From Helichrysum umbraculigerum (Eukaryota; Streptophyta; Magnoliopsida; Asterales; Asteraceae), in NCBI GenBank assembly GCA_949592205.1, contig CATIUR010000006.1, positions 66,460,001-66,524,000 of the forward strand: 64,000 nt of DNA. The letters run 5' to 3'. Both the position numbers and the translations under genes were made by a program. Below, in pieces: positions 1-12,300 of this stretch (its first letter is position 1; each line of letters opens with the position of its first letter). The notes under the pieces are model-generated. The model was not told the DNA's origin, did not search any database, and saw nothing but the letters and a program-made list of their open reading frames with translations.

Positions 1-801
1 AATAATGTGAAAACATTATAACAATGATAATCTTTGGATTAAATCCGAAAAATATTTTGGTAATATGATAATATTACAACCATTTGAATCATGGGCTACG
101 CCATTTGAGACATGAAAATGCCTAACCAATTGGTAATGTGAAAACATTACAACCATGTGATTCGTGGGCTACGCCATTTGAGACATGAAAATGCCTAACC
201 AATTGGTAATGTGAATACATTACAAACCTTAGAGTGACGTGAAAACGACACAAACCTTAGATCGATACGTTTAGTGCACATCAGTATCGACATTCGTTAG
301 CGCTTGATCTATAGGCCAACGGAAATGAAGTTGTCGGGTACCAGAGGCATCACCGATTCCCTAACCTTGGCACTATAATCAAACATCGTGCGCACCGGGC
401 GGGGTTGTGGAAAACCCAATTCTTAGAGAGGTGTTTATGCGTATACAAACCTCTAAACCTTAGAGAATCGCTGGGATTCTTAACGGAGGAGGGGTGACCA
501 ACCCCTAATCTTCATTCCATGATCCTTAGATGCATAAACTACAACAAACACAAGATCTTGGGTAAAGGTGGGTGTTAGTTTGCCTAATACTCATCTGATG
601 CTTAAGTTAGTGTCAGATTCGAATGAAAATAATAATTATGAAAGATTCTCATTCATATATTAATATATAATTATGATACGCACATACATATATAGTTAAG
701 AATATAAAAATTAATAAAAAGCTAAGGATCATAGGTGTACCTTTTTATGTTGAATATAGATACTCAACTTACACATGATAGGGTTTTAGGTGAATAGCAT
801 T
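1..801. other. Unassigned flank with no gene
   Basis: No open frame or RNA gene was recognised here. The stretch probably belongs to the decayed Gypsy element that follows, because it lies on the 3' side of the integrase remnant read on the minus strand, but no terminal LTR could be matched to the one near 3340-4740. It contains a short direct repeat at 93-228, annotated separately. Confidence 0.4.
93..228. repeat. Two copies of a 73-bp direct repeat
   Basis: The sequence from GGGCTACGCCATTTGAGACA at 93 recurs at 166, a 73-bp period; the second copy is incomplete and fades after about 228. The copies differ by a few substitutions. The function is unknown; it looks like a minisatellite seed inside old transposon DNA. 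Confidence 0.75.
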
Positions 802-1065
802 TCAGGATTTTGAAAGTAGTTCTCCATCAACATGGCCCCGTTTTTCAGCATCCATGCCAATCAAAAATTGATCATCGATAGATAATTGGATGCATCGGTT
901 CTGAACGTTTCCATGTATGCCCCCAGGATAGTTTCCGCAGATTCCTCCGTGCATATCCTTCAGTTTCGCTTGTGCTTTAGGATCCTCAAAATATCGCAAC
1001 AACAATGATCCTTCTGCAAAAAAATTTAATGATTGACTACATCTATGATCCTGACTTGCCCCCAA
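802..1065 (-). pseudogene. Ty3/Gypsy (Tat-type) integrase N-terminal remnant
   Basis: The minus-strand open frame of 87 codons contains a segment reading LLRYF, then DPKAQ, then a DMHGGICGN-like stretch. This resembles the region leading into the histidine part of the HHCC zinc-binding domain of plant Tat/Athila integrases, where a 'LLRC..EEA...EIHEGICG' pattern is usual. Only the start of the domain is left; there is no CxxC half and no DDE core. It lies on the same strand as the gag remnant at 2127-3244, in the expected order, so both probably come from one element with most of pol deleted. The assignment rests on motif resemblance only. Confidence 0.55.
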
Positions 1066-2126
1066 AACCTGATGTGTCCAATTATCCTCAAACTCAAGAT
1101 CACCAACATAGCATCAGTTGAAGATCCCGAAGTTACCTGCAGAATCTTAAAGCATATCCAAATACAACACTAGTCTAACTATCTTTAAGGCATATTTGCA
1201 ATAATGATTAGTAACTAACATACACCTATATATTTTATACTGATATTCTTAGTTAATCGTAAACCTTCAGTTGATGTTTCATAATCTATTTCATTATTGG
1301 TACTTTAAAATTTATAATCAACATCGTGTTGCATGTCATACCTTTGAGGTGATTTTAATATCACATCTTAACCTAACTAAGCATATTGTATCCGTATCTT
1401 ATTTTAAAGATCGCCAGTAAAGTTTACTCAAAACATAAAATTTTATCATTTTTCTACAATCTCATTATAGGATTATAAACATCTAATTTCCGAGATCATT
1501 TAGTTATTCAAAGTGACATTCCTGGTTTTTTATATTTAATAATTGATTAATCTTATCGTGCATAGAATGTATTTCAAGATAACCAATGCAAACATAAATT
1601 TTTAAGATAAGAGTACCTGGCATCAGCATCTAGTAGACTTTTACTTAAGTAATAGATAAGAAATTGCTGACCTTTCAGGATCTTTAACTTATGCAGCATC
1701 GTTCATATTTCGGGATACCTCCACGTTTACGAGTAATGATTTACCAATTAGATTTGTATTCCACCACCACGTTTGCCAAGATCAGGAATCTTGCTTCCTT
1801 GAACATATCAGCACACAATAACATTCGTCCTATCCTTTTCCACCTTAGGATCCTCATAATGGAGTCGCACTTCTTTGATACCTTATCTGATTGTAGCCGA
1901 GATATCACATGCCTTTTTCCCTTGATTACTATGCTGACGGAGGCTTGGTAGTAGATTTCATTATTGCAGTATAACATTCCTTAACATTTCTTCCAGCTGC
2001 AGAGAAAGACGTGCCACATATGTCAGAAACACCAGATATAAAATTTATTACCTTCGCGTCATGCGGTTAGAATCTCGCTATGTGCGGGATCCTGTAATTA
2101 TCCTGAACTCCGGGATCCCGAGGCTC
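1066..2126. other. Degenerate interior of the Gypsy remnant, no recognisable domain
   Basis: This sits between the integrase and gag remnants. In an intact element it would hold protease, reverse transcriptase and RNase H, but no DSG, YxDD or equivalent motif is visible on either strand. Two overlapping short open frames near 1691-1977 have no recognised similarity. The region is best read as heavily rearranged transposon sequence. Confidence 0.4.
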
Positions 2127-3244
2127 CTAGAAATCCCTTGTGAGATCCTTTCTCTTTCCGAACAGTTCCATTAAGTATCCCGCGCTAAGTAAATGGTTGA
2201 CTTCTTTTCTAAGAGCTACACAATTTTCGGTGACATAACCAAAATCCTCATGGAACGCACACCATTTGGATTTATCTTTCCAAGCAAGATCCCTAACTTT
2301 CTTCTTTGGCCATCTCACTTTACCTCCAAGATTTTGCATAGCACACAAGATACCTGTAGCATCAGCATAAAAACAATAATCTGTTAGCTTAAAATACTCT
2401 TCATCATCCTCTTTGACCACATTCGCCCGGTAATCGCCGTCCTAGAATATGGTTTAATCCTATTTGATTTGAAAGAAGATGAATTCATCTTTCTGTTGGG
2501 TTCCTCGTAAGTTGATGAAGTTTCCATCCTTTTCTGGATCTCAACATCATAGATTGGAGGTGCAAATCTTGAGGTCCCGTAAGTCGTCTGTGCAACCTCA
2601 AGTATAGGTTGAGCAATTCCAGGAACTCTGGGTATCATATCCTTCCGCTTTTACAACTCTCTCACCATAATTGAGCTTACTCCAGGATTCTGCAAAATGT
2701 TAGTTCCAAATGTATTACTAGCAGAATAATTAGTAAATATGTTACCACCATTTGGGATCCTGGGTGAGGATCCTGGATTTTGTTCAAGATTCCTATAATT
2801 TGACATTCTGGTTGCATGTATTGAATCTGGGATCCCGCTACTCCCTTGCATGGCTATAAAGTCTCCTCGGTATCCTAAAGAAGGTGGAGTGTCAAGATCT
2901 AGGATCCTACTCCGGATAGGAATAGTAATTTGAACAGCAGGGATGTTGGAACTTGTCCTTAAGCTTTCCATATCCTTTTTAAGGATCTTGTTACTACGCT
3001 CCACTCGTCCAAGCTGATCCTTAACCTGCATAAACATAGTCACAATATCCCGGTCAGAAATAATAACGGGATCCTGATCTGTGATCTCGGATCCTGAGAA
3101 GGTAGATCCTGTGGAAGCCGTCCTCCTATAGATATTCTCTGGTCCCCGTTGTGATGATGAAGGAGGGGAAGCAGGAGGTAGATTAGTCATCATAGATGTC
3201 GATGATGGCACAATAGAAGATATAGGTTGTCCTTGCGTCGACAT
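2127..3244 (-). pseudogene. Broken Gag of a Tat-lineage Ty3/Gypsy element
   Basis: Read on the minus strand from a likely start MSTQGQP at 3244. The N-terminal part is Ser/Pro-rich with a coiled-coil-like stretch; the frame meets a stop at 2651, continues in the same frame to 2384, then needs a frame change to reach the C-terminal part ending at 2127. That last part holds WCAFHEDFGYVTENC followed by a LRKEVNHLLSAGYL-like segment, the zinc-knuckle-like signature (WCxFHxxxGHxTxxC) typical of Tat-lineage Gag. The central capsid domain cannot be followed and may be deleted. At least one stop and one frameshift make it non-functional. Confidence 0.7.
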
Positions 3245-3318
3245 TTTTGACAAAAACCTTTGAAAAAGGTGATTTAAGAAGGATTTTAACAATAATTTGG
3301 TTATGATAAGCACCACTT

Positions 3319-3338
3319 GCCTCACGGTGGGCGCCAAA
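3319..3338 (-). promoter_or_regulatory. Primer-binding-site-like motif of the Gypsy remnant
   Basis: On the minus strand the sequence TTTGGCGCCCACCGTGAGGC lies just upstream of the gag frame and just downstream of a non-coding LTR-like region. A 'TGGCGCCCACCGTGGGG' motif at this position is common in plant Tat elements. It fixes the orientation of the remnant as minus strand. Confidence 0.5.
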
Positions 3339-4740
3339 CTATTTTGGTCAAAAATTACACTAGGCAATTAAGTGATCAAATTTAGAAAAGTGAGGTTTTA
3401 GTGCTTGAAGTTACTTTCAAGATAATTACGTGGAAACACGATTATCTATATTAGTAAATAATAATTTTGAATAAAAATGTGGCTTATATCTATATAAACG
3501 ATGATCCTTGTTAAAGAGATGATTAATAACGAAAACAAGTATTTGTGAACAAGATTATTCCAAAAGTTTAAGTAAAATGCAAAATATTTTAAGGATAATG
3601 CAAGTTATGCAATAAAAATATGATTACGGTCAATAAAAATGCATGAAACAGAATTCTGAAGCTAATTTTATGATAAAAACGTGATCACAAATGAAATAAA
3701 TACGTATACTTATAATAAATTTAGGATAAAATCAGGATAATGCAGAATTTATGATCAAAAGATCAATGAAATGCAAATTAAACGACGGAAACGTAAAGTA
3801 AATGCGATCGACACAAGGATGTACGAGGAAAGCCCTTGATCAAGGTTGATCGCTGGCATAAAACCTCGGGAAGGATCAATCGATCCTTGCCTTTGTTGAT
3901 CTTATTAAGTAAAAATGAAAGATTACAAACTAAAGAGCACAAAGATGATCAAACTAAGTGAATTTGTATGTGATTCGGTGAAGAAAATGGTTAAGTGTTG
4001 GTGTATGAACGTATTTGAGCAGAGTATGGGTGTAATTGGGTGTGGAGAATGTGTAGAAGATAGCCTAAAATGATCACCTTTGCCTCATATTTATACTAGG
4101 GCTGAATAACAAATAATTCCTGAAAATCAGGGATCCTCCGAGATTCTCGGGATCCTCCAGTCTTCCATATTGACCCAGCCTTTTACACGTTTTTCTTGAC
4201 TTCTTCTCAACTTGAATAAGCCTTGATCCTTAAATATAGACATGATTGACCCACGTTTAACTCCTGGTAGACTTGGTCAAAGTACATAACGGTCAAATAA
4301 ATATTGGTGACGTTTTACCCAGGATACCGAATATATCCTGGATCCTGATCACCCTGGATCCTGAATATCCAAGATCTTGAATATAAACTGACAAATAAAC
4401 ATTAGTAACATCTGATCCTGAGATATTTAATATATCCGGGATCCTGACCATTCAAGATCCTAAACATATGTAAGATCCTGAGTATATATGATATTTCTAT
4501 AGTACTCAGGATCCTGAATATACCTAAATACTCATCTATAATCGGGATCCTTGATCCAAGTGTGATCCTGGATATATCCAAGATCTTGATTACCTGTATC
4601 ATATAAACATAGAATCTCAGGATCCTTAGTCTTATCTTTATCCTTAACATATACATGATCCTAGATATAATTTTCAATAGTAACTAGAGACTTCAGGATC
4701 CTGTATCCTAACTATAAAATTTAGCCCCAAACAACGGTTA
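3339..4740 (-). mobile_element. 5' LTR/leader-like region of the Gypsy remnant, GGATCC-rich
   Basis: Non-coding sequence upstream (minus strand) of the PBS-like motif. The part at about 4125-4705 is crowded with GGATCC, GATCCTG and degenerate forms (about nine exact GGATCC by eye) separated by AT-rich spacers. The open frame at 4402-4677 is a by-product of this repetition, with Ile/Arg/Leu-rich chance protein. The outer LTR edge could not be located because no partner LTR is present in the window. Confidence 0.4.
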
Positions 4741-5804
4741 TTTTATTTTTGACAATTAAATTGATTAACTTAAATATTTCCTTATTCTAATTTTTGTAAT
4801 TGTCATAATCTACATCGACCCTTTAACAATTTCATAATTTTTATTAAAAAAATTATGTAAAAATTTATCAGGTATTATCCGTATAATTTTTCTACTCAAA
4901 TTTACATAATTTAATATGTGTCGGTTATTCGAAAGGAAAAATACATAATGTTCAACTTACGGAGTATAATAATACTATAAGCTACGTAGTTATTGCAATT
5001 TAGTATTTTACAACTTTTTCTTCAATTAACTCAAAAATAAATGTTACATGTTGATACTATGCAATTTGAGTACGTTCATAATATACAAAGCTATTAGCAA
5101 TATATATGTAGGTATGTAGAATTTTCTATACGGAGTCATAAAATCGACGATGATATGCAAAATTAAGAGTATAAACTATCTAAAAAACTATTATATTTGT
5201 AAACTATTTATATTTTTAGTGGGTTTATATAGATCGGGACACTAAAAAAATTGAATAAATTAATTATCATGATTAAAATAATTAAATTAAATTGATTATA
5301 TTATTCGAAAAATAAATTAGCTAAGTACAATTAAAAATAATATTAAATTTAAATAAACTTTAAATTTGAAAAAAAAAATTACATGGATGGTCCTCTAACG
5401 AAGAAAACTAACGGCCGTTAGTGACAAAGAGTACGAGTGCAAGAATTAACAACCACGGGGATGACCAGTGCCAAAAAAAAAGTACAAGGACGATGAGTGA
5501 AATTCTAGACAAACCACATGGATGAACAGTGTAAAAAAGTCTTAATAGATACTTAACTTAAAAGTTATAGTAGAAACATTAATGAATAACTATACTGATG
5601 TAATCATTTTCATGCAATATTATCAGTTTACACATAAATCGTACATCAACACTAATTAAGTTCTTCTATTTTAACTTTTGTCATAGTCTTTGGTATTTTT
5701 AACACGCACAAAATTTTGAGTTTATATTTAGTCTCAATCACTATTTTGTCTCAATAACTTAAGTCAACTACACAAGATACCACACGTTATAAAAAAACCT
5801 AGCA
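4741..5804. other. AT-rich spacer, nothing recognised
   Basis: Very AT-rich, with many short A and T runs and no open frame of note. The part near 5370-5540 has slightly higher complexity but no recognised domain or inverted repeat. Confidence 0.5.
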
Positions 5805-5812
5805 TCGCTTAA

Positions 5813-6441
5813 TAGGGGTGTTCAAATAGATGGATCGGTTCAAAACCGATCCGTATACATGAATCCAAATGGATTATGGTTTTGAAAATATGAATTCGAT
5901 CCGTCCAAACAAATTCAAAAACTTAGTCAATCCATCCGAATTACTATTTGGATGGATCGGTTTGGTTTTTGGATATCCAAACACATACATAAATGTTTAC
6001 AATATCTACTAAAATTATGTTAGATATTATAATAAACTTATACAAAATGGATGGTTCTCGTTGTACATATACATGTGTGCGTAATATAATATTAAAATGC
6101 ACAACAAAACTATAAATTAACTACATATATAAGTAAACAATTTTATAAACTAAAAACTACCTATTATATTTGGATATATATAGAATATCAATAAGTTAGT
6201 AAACTATTTTGTATGTGCATATATACATATAATAATGTTTAATAAATAATTATTTTATTGTTATTTGGTTTTTTCGGATAATCCGGTTTGTAAATTACTA
6301 ACCAAAACCAATCCGTGATCCAAAATAATAAGTTTGGTTTTGATCCGAGCCAATCCAAAAAACCAATTATCCAAACCATATGATCCGATCCGAGTTATCC
6401 AATTGGATAATCCGGTTTTATCCGAACTGTGAACAGCCCTA
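5813..6441. mobile_element. Non-autonomous hAT element (629 bp) with intact TSD
   Basis: The terminal inverted repeats TAGGGGTGTTCA (left) and TAGGGCTGTTCA (right, reverse complement) differ at one of 12 positions. They are flanked by the exact 8-bp duplication TCGCTTAA at 5805-5812 and 6442-6449. Eight-base duplications and TAGGG-type ends are hallmarks of hAT transposons. Subterminal regions on both sides carry repeated GGATCGG/ATCCGATCC-like motifs, as expected for transposase-binding sites. There is no transposase frame, so the copy depends on a trans-acting hAT transposase. Confidence 0.88.
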
Positions 6442-6750
6442 TCGCTTAATCTTAATTTGCAACCCGCTTTCTCCACCTCCGATGGTCATTCTCTGTCTCC
6501 GGCTACTACTTCATCACCTGCGGCCACACCATTGATCCTAGTAACAGCCCACTATTTCCTAATCATATTGTTTCCTCGTCATCTTTGATCTTCCTCATTC
6601 TCCAAATTCAAGTAAAAGTATAGCTTTATTTCTAAAAAATCTTTTTAAAAAGAAAAAAAATTGTGTTTTTTTTTTTGCTATAAAATTTTGTTTTGTGAAC
6701 CTTATGTTGTAATTTAGTTTTGGTATGTTTATTAATGATATTTGTTGTTT

Positions 6751-6753
<3 letters not shown>

Positions 6754-6818
<65 letters not shown>
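6754..6818. repeat. (TA)n microsatellite
   Basis: About 32 uninterrupted TA dinucleotides. It generates tyrosine/isoleucine repeat shadows in both strands; none of these is a gene. Confidence 0.97.
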
Positions 6819-6820
<2 letters not shown>

Positions 6821-7270
6821 CATGATCCAGAGGGAAGTCCATTTTTTGAAGGAAGGGGGAAGCGTTAGTACGCATCAGGAAGCATATAGAACTTATATGG
6901 TTGATAATCTATTATCTTTGTCAATAGGTTTTGAGGAACTGTATTTTGGTACGGCACACAAAATTGTAACGTTATTATGCTATTGGGATGGCAACATTTG
7001 TACGTGATGCACCGAAATGTGTAAATGTGTATAAGAGAAGAGTTCAATTGATATCATTTATTTTGTGTGAGAATGGGGGAACCAACCACAATATGCCACG
7101 TGTCACTTTTTTTTCTCTCATCCACGTTTTTAAAAATTAAATATCTCACAAACGACAAGTCGAAAAATCATGAAAATTGCACCATATTTTTCAGCGTTTA
7201 TCCTCTTCGATTTGCCGCCCATCTTACATATTAGTAACATATGTGTTAGTGATTGATTATACATTTGATT

Positions 7271-7363
7271 TAGGGTTTAGGGTTAGGGTTTAGTGTTAGG
7301 GTTTAGCAGGGTTTAGTGTTAGGGTTTAGCAGGGTTTAGTGTTAGAGTTTAGCAGGGTATAGG
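7271..7363 (+). repeat. Interstitial telomere-like repeats, left arm
   Basis: Tandem GGGTTTA/TTTAGGG units interspersed with GTTAGGGTTTAGCAGGG variants. They match the plant telomere unit but are degenerate and internal to a transposon arm, so this is not a chromosome end. The array stops exactly at the target duplication ATAGG (7359-7363) of the LTR element. Confidence 0.85.
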
Positions 7364-9323
7364 TTTAACACCCCTTCATTTAATATATAAACAAACAATA
7401 TAATAATGGCGACGCGGAAGCTTATATTTTCAAAACATTACAACCAATGTTACATGTTACCCAAAATGTCAATAAACTTTTTCAATTCAAAGTACAAGAC
7501 ATTTCAACGCACTGGGTGTTATTAAAAACATTTCTATAATTATCAAAATAACATCAGAGTTACAGCCTGTCAAACATTCCATCAATTCCAAACACTTCCT
7601 GACCTGCCCAATATGTCCCATCTATTTCAACCTGCAGGAAGAACTGTGGTGGGGTTAGCATAAAGCTAAGTGAATGAAACTATAAGCATCAGTACAACCT
7701 AGAATAACAATCTGTTTACATCAAATAACAATAAACAGAAAATCAATCAATCACTCGACATCCAATCAATGTCAAGCTACTCACATCAAACATTATCAAT
7801 CGTCATGAGGACCGGTGGCTCCTGAGATACCCTAATACCGGTTTGGTACTCAAGGAACCCTTATCAATCATCTGTATTGGCCTATACAGAATTACCGGTA
7901 ACCAGTTGTTAATCACACACGACCTAGATCTCTAAACCAACATTTCAAGTTTCAAGATCTCCTGTCGTCTACAATAACAACCAAGTCCAACTGTCAAGTC
8001 AAGTTGACCTCAGAATCTTACATACTAGCTCAAACAGCCAAGTAAGCAAACCACCTAACTAACATGGCAAGTTATCTCAACAGATGCATCATATCAAAGT
8101 AATACTATAAATTACTTATTCTAAATCAAATCATTACAACTAAATCACACTGAGGTTACAGATCCACTCACCGACTACCTCAGGCCTCCACTCAGTAGTC
8201 TAATATCACTGAGCCTTCTCCACATCTGAGAATCAATATCAAATATAAGTTAGTAATCCAGATCATCAATACATAACTTAAATCAATCTTTGACATTTAG
8301 GAACTTAACATAATTAACATTACAATTACTAGTTCCTAATTGTGTATTAATGATTTACAATATAATCATTAACATATATTATCCTATAACATATATCAAG
8401 CACATTACTATCGAAGTCAAACAAGTAATGCTGAAACAGCCCTTCAAGCCGCCGGCTTCCTCCTAGAAGCCGTCGGCTTCCTATCCTCACCCGCCGGCTT
8501 TACTTCCACAACCGCCGGGTAATTTACCAAATGTGGTAACAGAACCAAAACATGTTTTAAAGCTTCTACCAGCCGCCGGGTCGGGTTTATGCCCGCCGGT
8601 TTCCTACCAAGCAACACAAGCCGCCGGCTACCCCTATGAAGCCGCCGGTTTGGCCAAAGAAGCCGCCGGCTTCTGGCCTCGTCCCAGCCCAGCACGAACA
8701 GCAGAAACCCTAACTCACGGGTTTAATCCCCAAAACACCAAAAACTCGTTTTTAAACGGTTATAAACCTCAAATATCATCACATAATCAATATGTAACAC
8801 TTATAACATGTTTCTAACATCCAAATCTCTCAAATCATCAATTTACCCAAATTCAATCAAAAATTAAATTCTTAAATACTCAAGAATACTTACTGATTGA
8901 AGAATCTAACGATGGTAATCTGATGATTAGGAAGTTTCACGAGAATCACCACTTCCTGCTTTGATTTCTGGATTGATTTGGAGGTTTTCAGAGAGTTTCT
9001 GTGAGTTTTGGAATAAAAATGAATAACTTTCCTAAATAGGAAAGGATATATATAAGTCGGCTCATCCAACCGCCTTCAATATACGGGTATAATTTAATAC
9101 CCCATCTCAATCTATTGTCTGGAACCCGAAAACCATTTGCGAGTCCAAACATCTTATTGCACCGTCAACTATATTAATTTACAACAATTAATAATTTCCT
9201 TATCACATTGGAATATTCGACTCCTATTCCAATTATTTCAACTATTTCAAACAATATTATTTCCAAACACATTTAAATCAAGAAATAATATAAAACAACT
9301 AGGTCCAATTCGAGGATGTTACA
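7364..9323 (-). repeat. LTR (3' LTR in element orientation) of the LARD-like element
   Basis: 1960 bp, matching 13617-15603 nearly base for base except for a 27-bp deletion in the palindromic cassette. The minus-strand start TGTAACATCC is the same as in the LTR of the element at 31504-39746, showing the two families are related although their LTR bodies differ. Open frames inside it are chance frames created by the GC-rich cassette. Confidence 0.92.
8446..8672. repeat. Palindromic GCCGCCGGC cassette in LTR
   Basis: A cluster of GCCGCCGGC/GAAGCCGCCGGCTTC units, several with perfect dyad symmetry, in an otherwise AT-rich LTR. About eight units lie within roughly 230 bp. It sits mid-LTR, about 650-880 bp from the minus-strand LTR start. 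The repetition creates spurious Arg/Pro-rich open frames on both strands. Confidence 0.88.
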
Positions 9324-9340
9324 ACTCTCCCCCCCTTAAA
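9324..9340 (-). promoter_or_regulatory. Polypurine tract of the LARD-like element
   Basis: Minus strand reads TTTAAGGGGGGGAGAGT directly against the LTR start TGTAAC. It is the plus-strand DNA priming site for reverse transcription. Immediately upstream (9343-9360) is GATTTCG-TCCC-CGAAATC, identical to the terminal pol codons of the element at 33379. Confidence 0.88.
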
Positions 9341-9360
9341 GAGATTTCGTCCCCGAAATC

Positions 9361-12300
9361 TAACCTCATTCAATCTGTCTAATGTGAGATAATCACATAT
9401 ATCTTAACATACATTTGTCCTCAATAGCAACTTACAACTATACTTAGACTGTTTGAATTCTTTCCACATGCACATATCCAAATGTACATGCTTCTATCTT
9501 TTCCTATGCACACTTACAGTGCACCAAATCAATATCATCAATCAGATATATCTTATAAACAAACACCTACTTTAACAAGTGAATCCTACAATCACTTAAA
9601 CAACAAGTGAAACCTAACATCACTTAATAGGTCTATACAACCAGAAATTAGCAATGTGCTAAAATCTTTAACCTATTCTCACTATTCATTTCTGTTAACA
9701 ATAAAACAGCAGCAACAATATCACAACAGTGGTTATCAAACCACAATGTTCCTAGCAACATTGAAATAAAATTCAACTCACGACTTACAACCAGCCTAAT
9801 ATTCAGATAACAATCTCAAATCTCTTCTATCAAAGATTTAAAATTCAAATCTAGGTCAACTTTTCACCCAAAAGTTCCATACCTACTTTCTTGAATAACC
9901 TATAATATTCACATATCACTACAATCATATGAAATCCTTTACTTATAAGTAATTCAGATTCATATCACCTTAATAAGCAAAGCAGAGGTCAAACTCAGTA
10001 GGTAAAACTACAATTAACAAGTACTTTGCGCAATCAGCAAAAGTACCACAATCAATTATTACCTACATTCCACCAACCTCTACATTGACTTATTTCCACT
10101 TGTAATTCCTTTCATTACAACCTATCAATTGTTAACAACAATAAGTCGACAACAACTACTGCTCAAACAATAATCACAACACTAGTGATTATACATTCCA
10201 ATACACCTATCAGTACTTAATATTTGTCTTCAAAGTCTAACTAACCATCAAGTTAGAATTTACTTAACGCTTAAACTGGTAAGACATCAAGAATCTTATC
10301 TTAGCAACCAGTTATTTCCATTCAACCTTACAATCTTAAATTACTAATCACAAGCAATTAGAAGTTATACAACTTTAACCACACAATCACTTAATACTAC
10401 TTCTCATCAATATAGCAACTAAGTCAACCTTAATCAACATTATGATACCACAATTCAAGTATCACAATATCACAATGTGCTACTTTACAACACATTTCAA
10501 CAAAATCTACATCAAGTTAATCACAATTGACTAACCTCCACATATCTTATGGCACATTTTAATTCAATCTATTAAAACTTATCATGCCATTTATTATCAT
10601 GTATACTACACATATATACTTACACAATTTCAGATATTCTCTAAAATGAACACATACACAACAATTCCATTTCATTCTATATACTAGGCCATTCAGACTG
10701 TTAAAGTCTTTATCAAGCCTTCTCAATACTACTATTCATCACATATCCATACCACAGGACATGGAACAATCAATAACTCTATGTTTCACTTATATACTTA
10801 TCAACTAGTATATAACTTAAACGTTTCATTCTAAACTTTCAAGAAAAGTTTGGTGAATACAATCATCACCTATCAATCTCAAGGTTTCTCTTACTTTCTA
10901 ACACTTACAATTATACACATCAGGTTTTCAGCCCCAAATGTCAAGCAATCATTATTCTTAAACTATCAAAATAATGATCATTACACTTAATTTCATACCT
11001 GATTTCTTAAAATATGACCAACTATTCAATTCATATTTCCTCAATTATTAACCAAGGTTAAGCTAAACCTTAAGCACAATTCACTTTCAGATATCCTTTC
11101 ATATCATTTCTTATTTGGATCTAATCCCAATTTATCACTTCATCACTTACTTCATTTGTATAAAATCAACAAATAACTAAAGAATCCATTCAATTCTTTC
11201 AATATCTAAGTAACTCACCATGAGGTACCAATCAACCTATGCAACTAATAATAATAACCTTCAATTATTCATCATCTCACAGTCTTACCCAATCAAAGCA
11301 ATCATCACAAGCCTCATACACTGGTAAGACTTTCTTATCACAATCCTAATCAATGTGATTTAACTTACATCATTCAACAATTTATAACTGTCATATCATT
11401 CAACGACTTCATATCTGTATAATTTTCTAACACATATTCAGTTCAAATATCATATATTTCCTAACTGAATACTTAATTATACTTAACACTATTTCAATTA
11501 CTTAATACTAGCTTTAAGTAATTACTCAAGTTTTCACAACTTAATACAATTTAGGAATTCAATCATATTCCACACAATCATAACATTACAATCTATGTTA
11601 TACTATTTCACACACACAGTTAACTACATGTCAACTCTGGTTTCAATCAACCAATCAATAAAATTCTCTAATTGCTTTTATCAAGCTTGACCCAAACTCA
11701 AACCAATCACAAGCAATTAATTTTATACACAATTCTCTATTCATGGTTTGACTTTCAAAGTTAACATACTATCAATATTAACTCATAACAAACCATATCA
11801 TCTTATATGTTCACTTTCAAACATATATTTCAAATTATTACTTTCAATAATCTTATCAATCCTTCACAAGGACAAAGTCAACCTACATCAATTTTGGCTC
11901 CATACAATCCATTTCATATTTTATGTTTACTATCGAACATAAACTTCAAATTATTACATTCAATAATTATTAGTAATTCCTCAAACAAGACAATATCAAC
12001 CTATTTCAACTTTGGCTTCATACAAGCCAGCTACAACATAGTGATTCATTTAAACACTATACAAATCCACCTACAGGTAATCTATCATTATCAATCACAA
12101 TTACCTATTTAACAGAATCCAATTTGTCATTTATGTTCATCAACAAAACAACTATCAATGACAAACATTATTTACACTCTCACATTTACATTCTAGATGT
12201 TACAGTTCTATCAACCAATTGTTTTCTTATCAAAACAACTATTAAACCACTTAGCATAATTTCATGCTCAGTTTTCTAAATCACATTACATTTCTTTTAT

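Noticed and set aside
4402..4677. 91-codon minus-strand open frame
   Set aside because: Its Ile/Arg/Leu-rich product follows the GGATCC/GATCCTG repetition; there is no domain and the region is non-coding LTR/leader.
7271..7363. Possible chromosome end
   Set aside because: The telomere-like repeats are degenerate, short and flanked by transposon arms and unique DNA on both sides.
11748..12112. Open frames inside the LARD interior
   Set aside because: Low-complexity, G-poor sequence rarely contains stop codons in some frames; no conserved domain.
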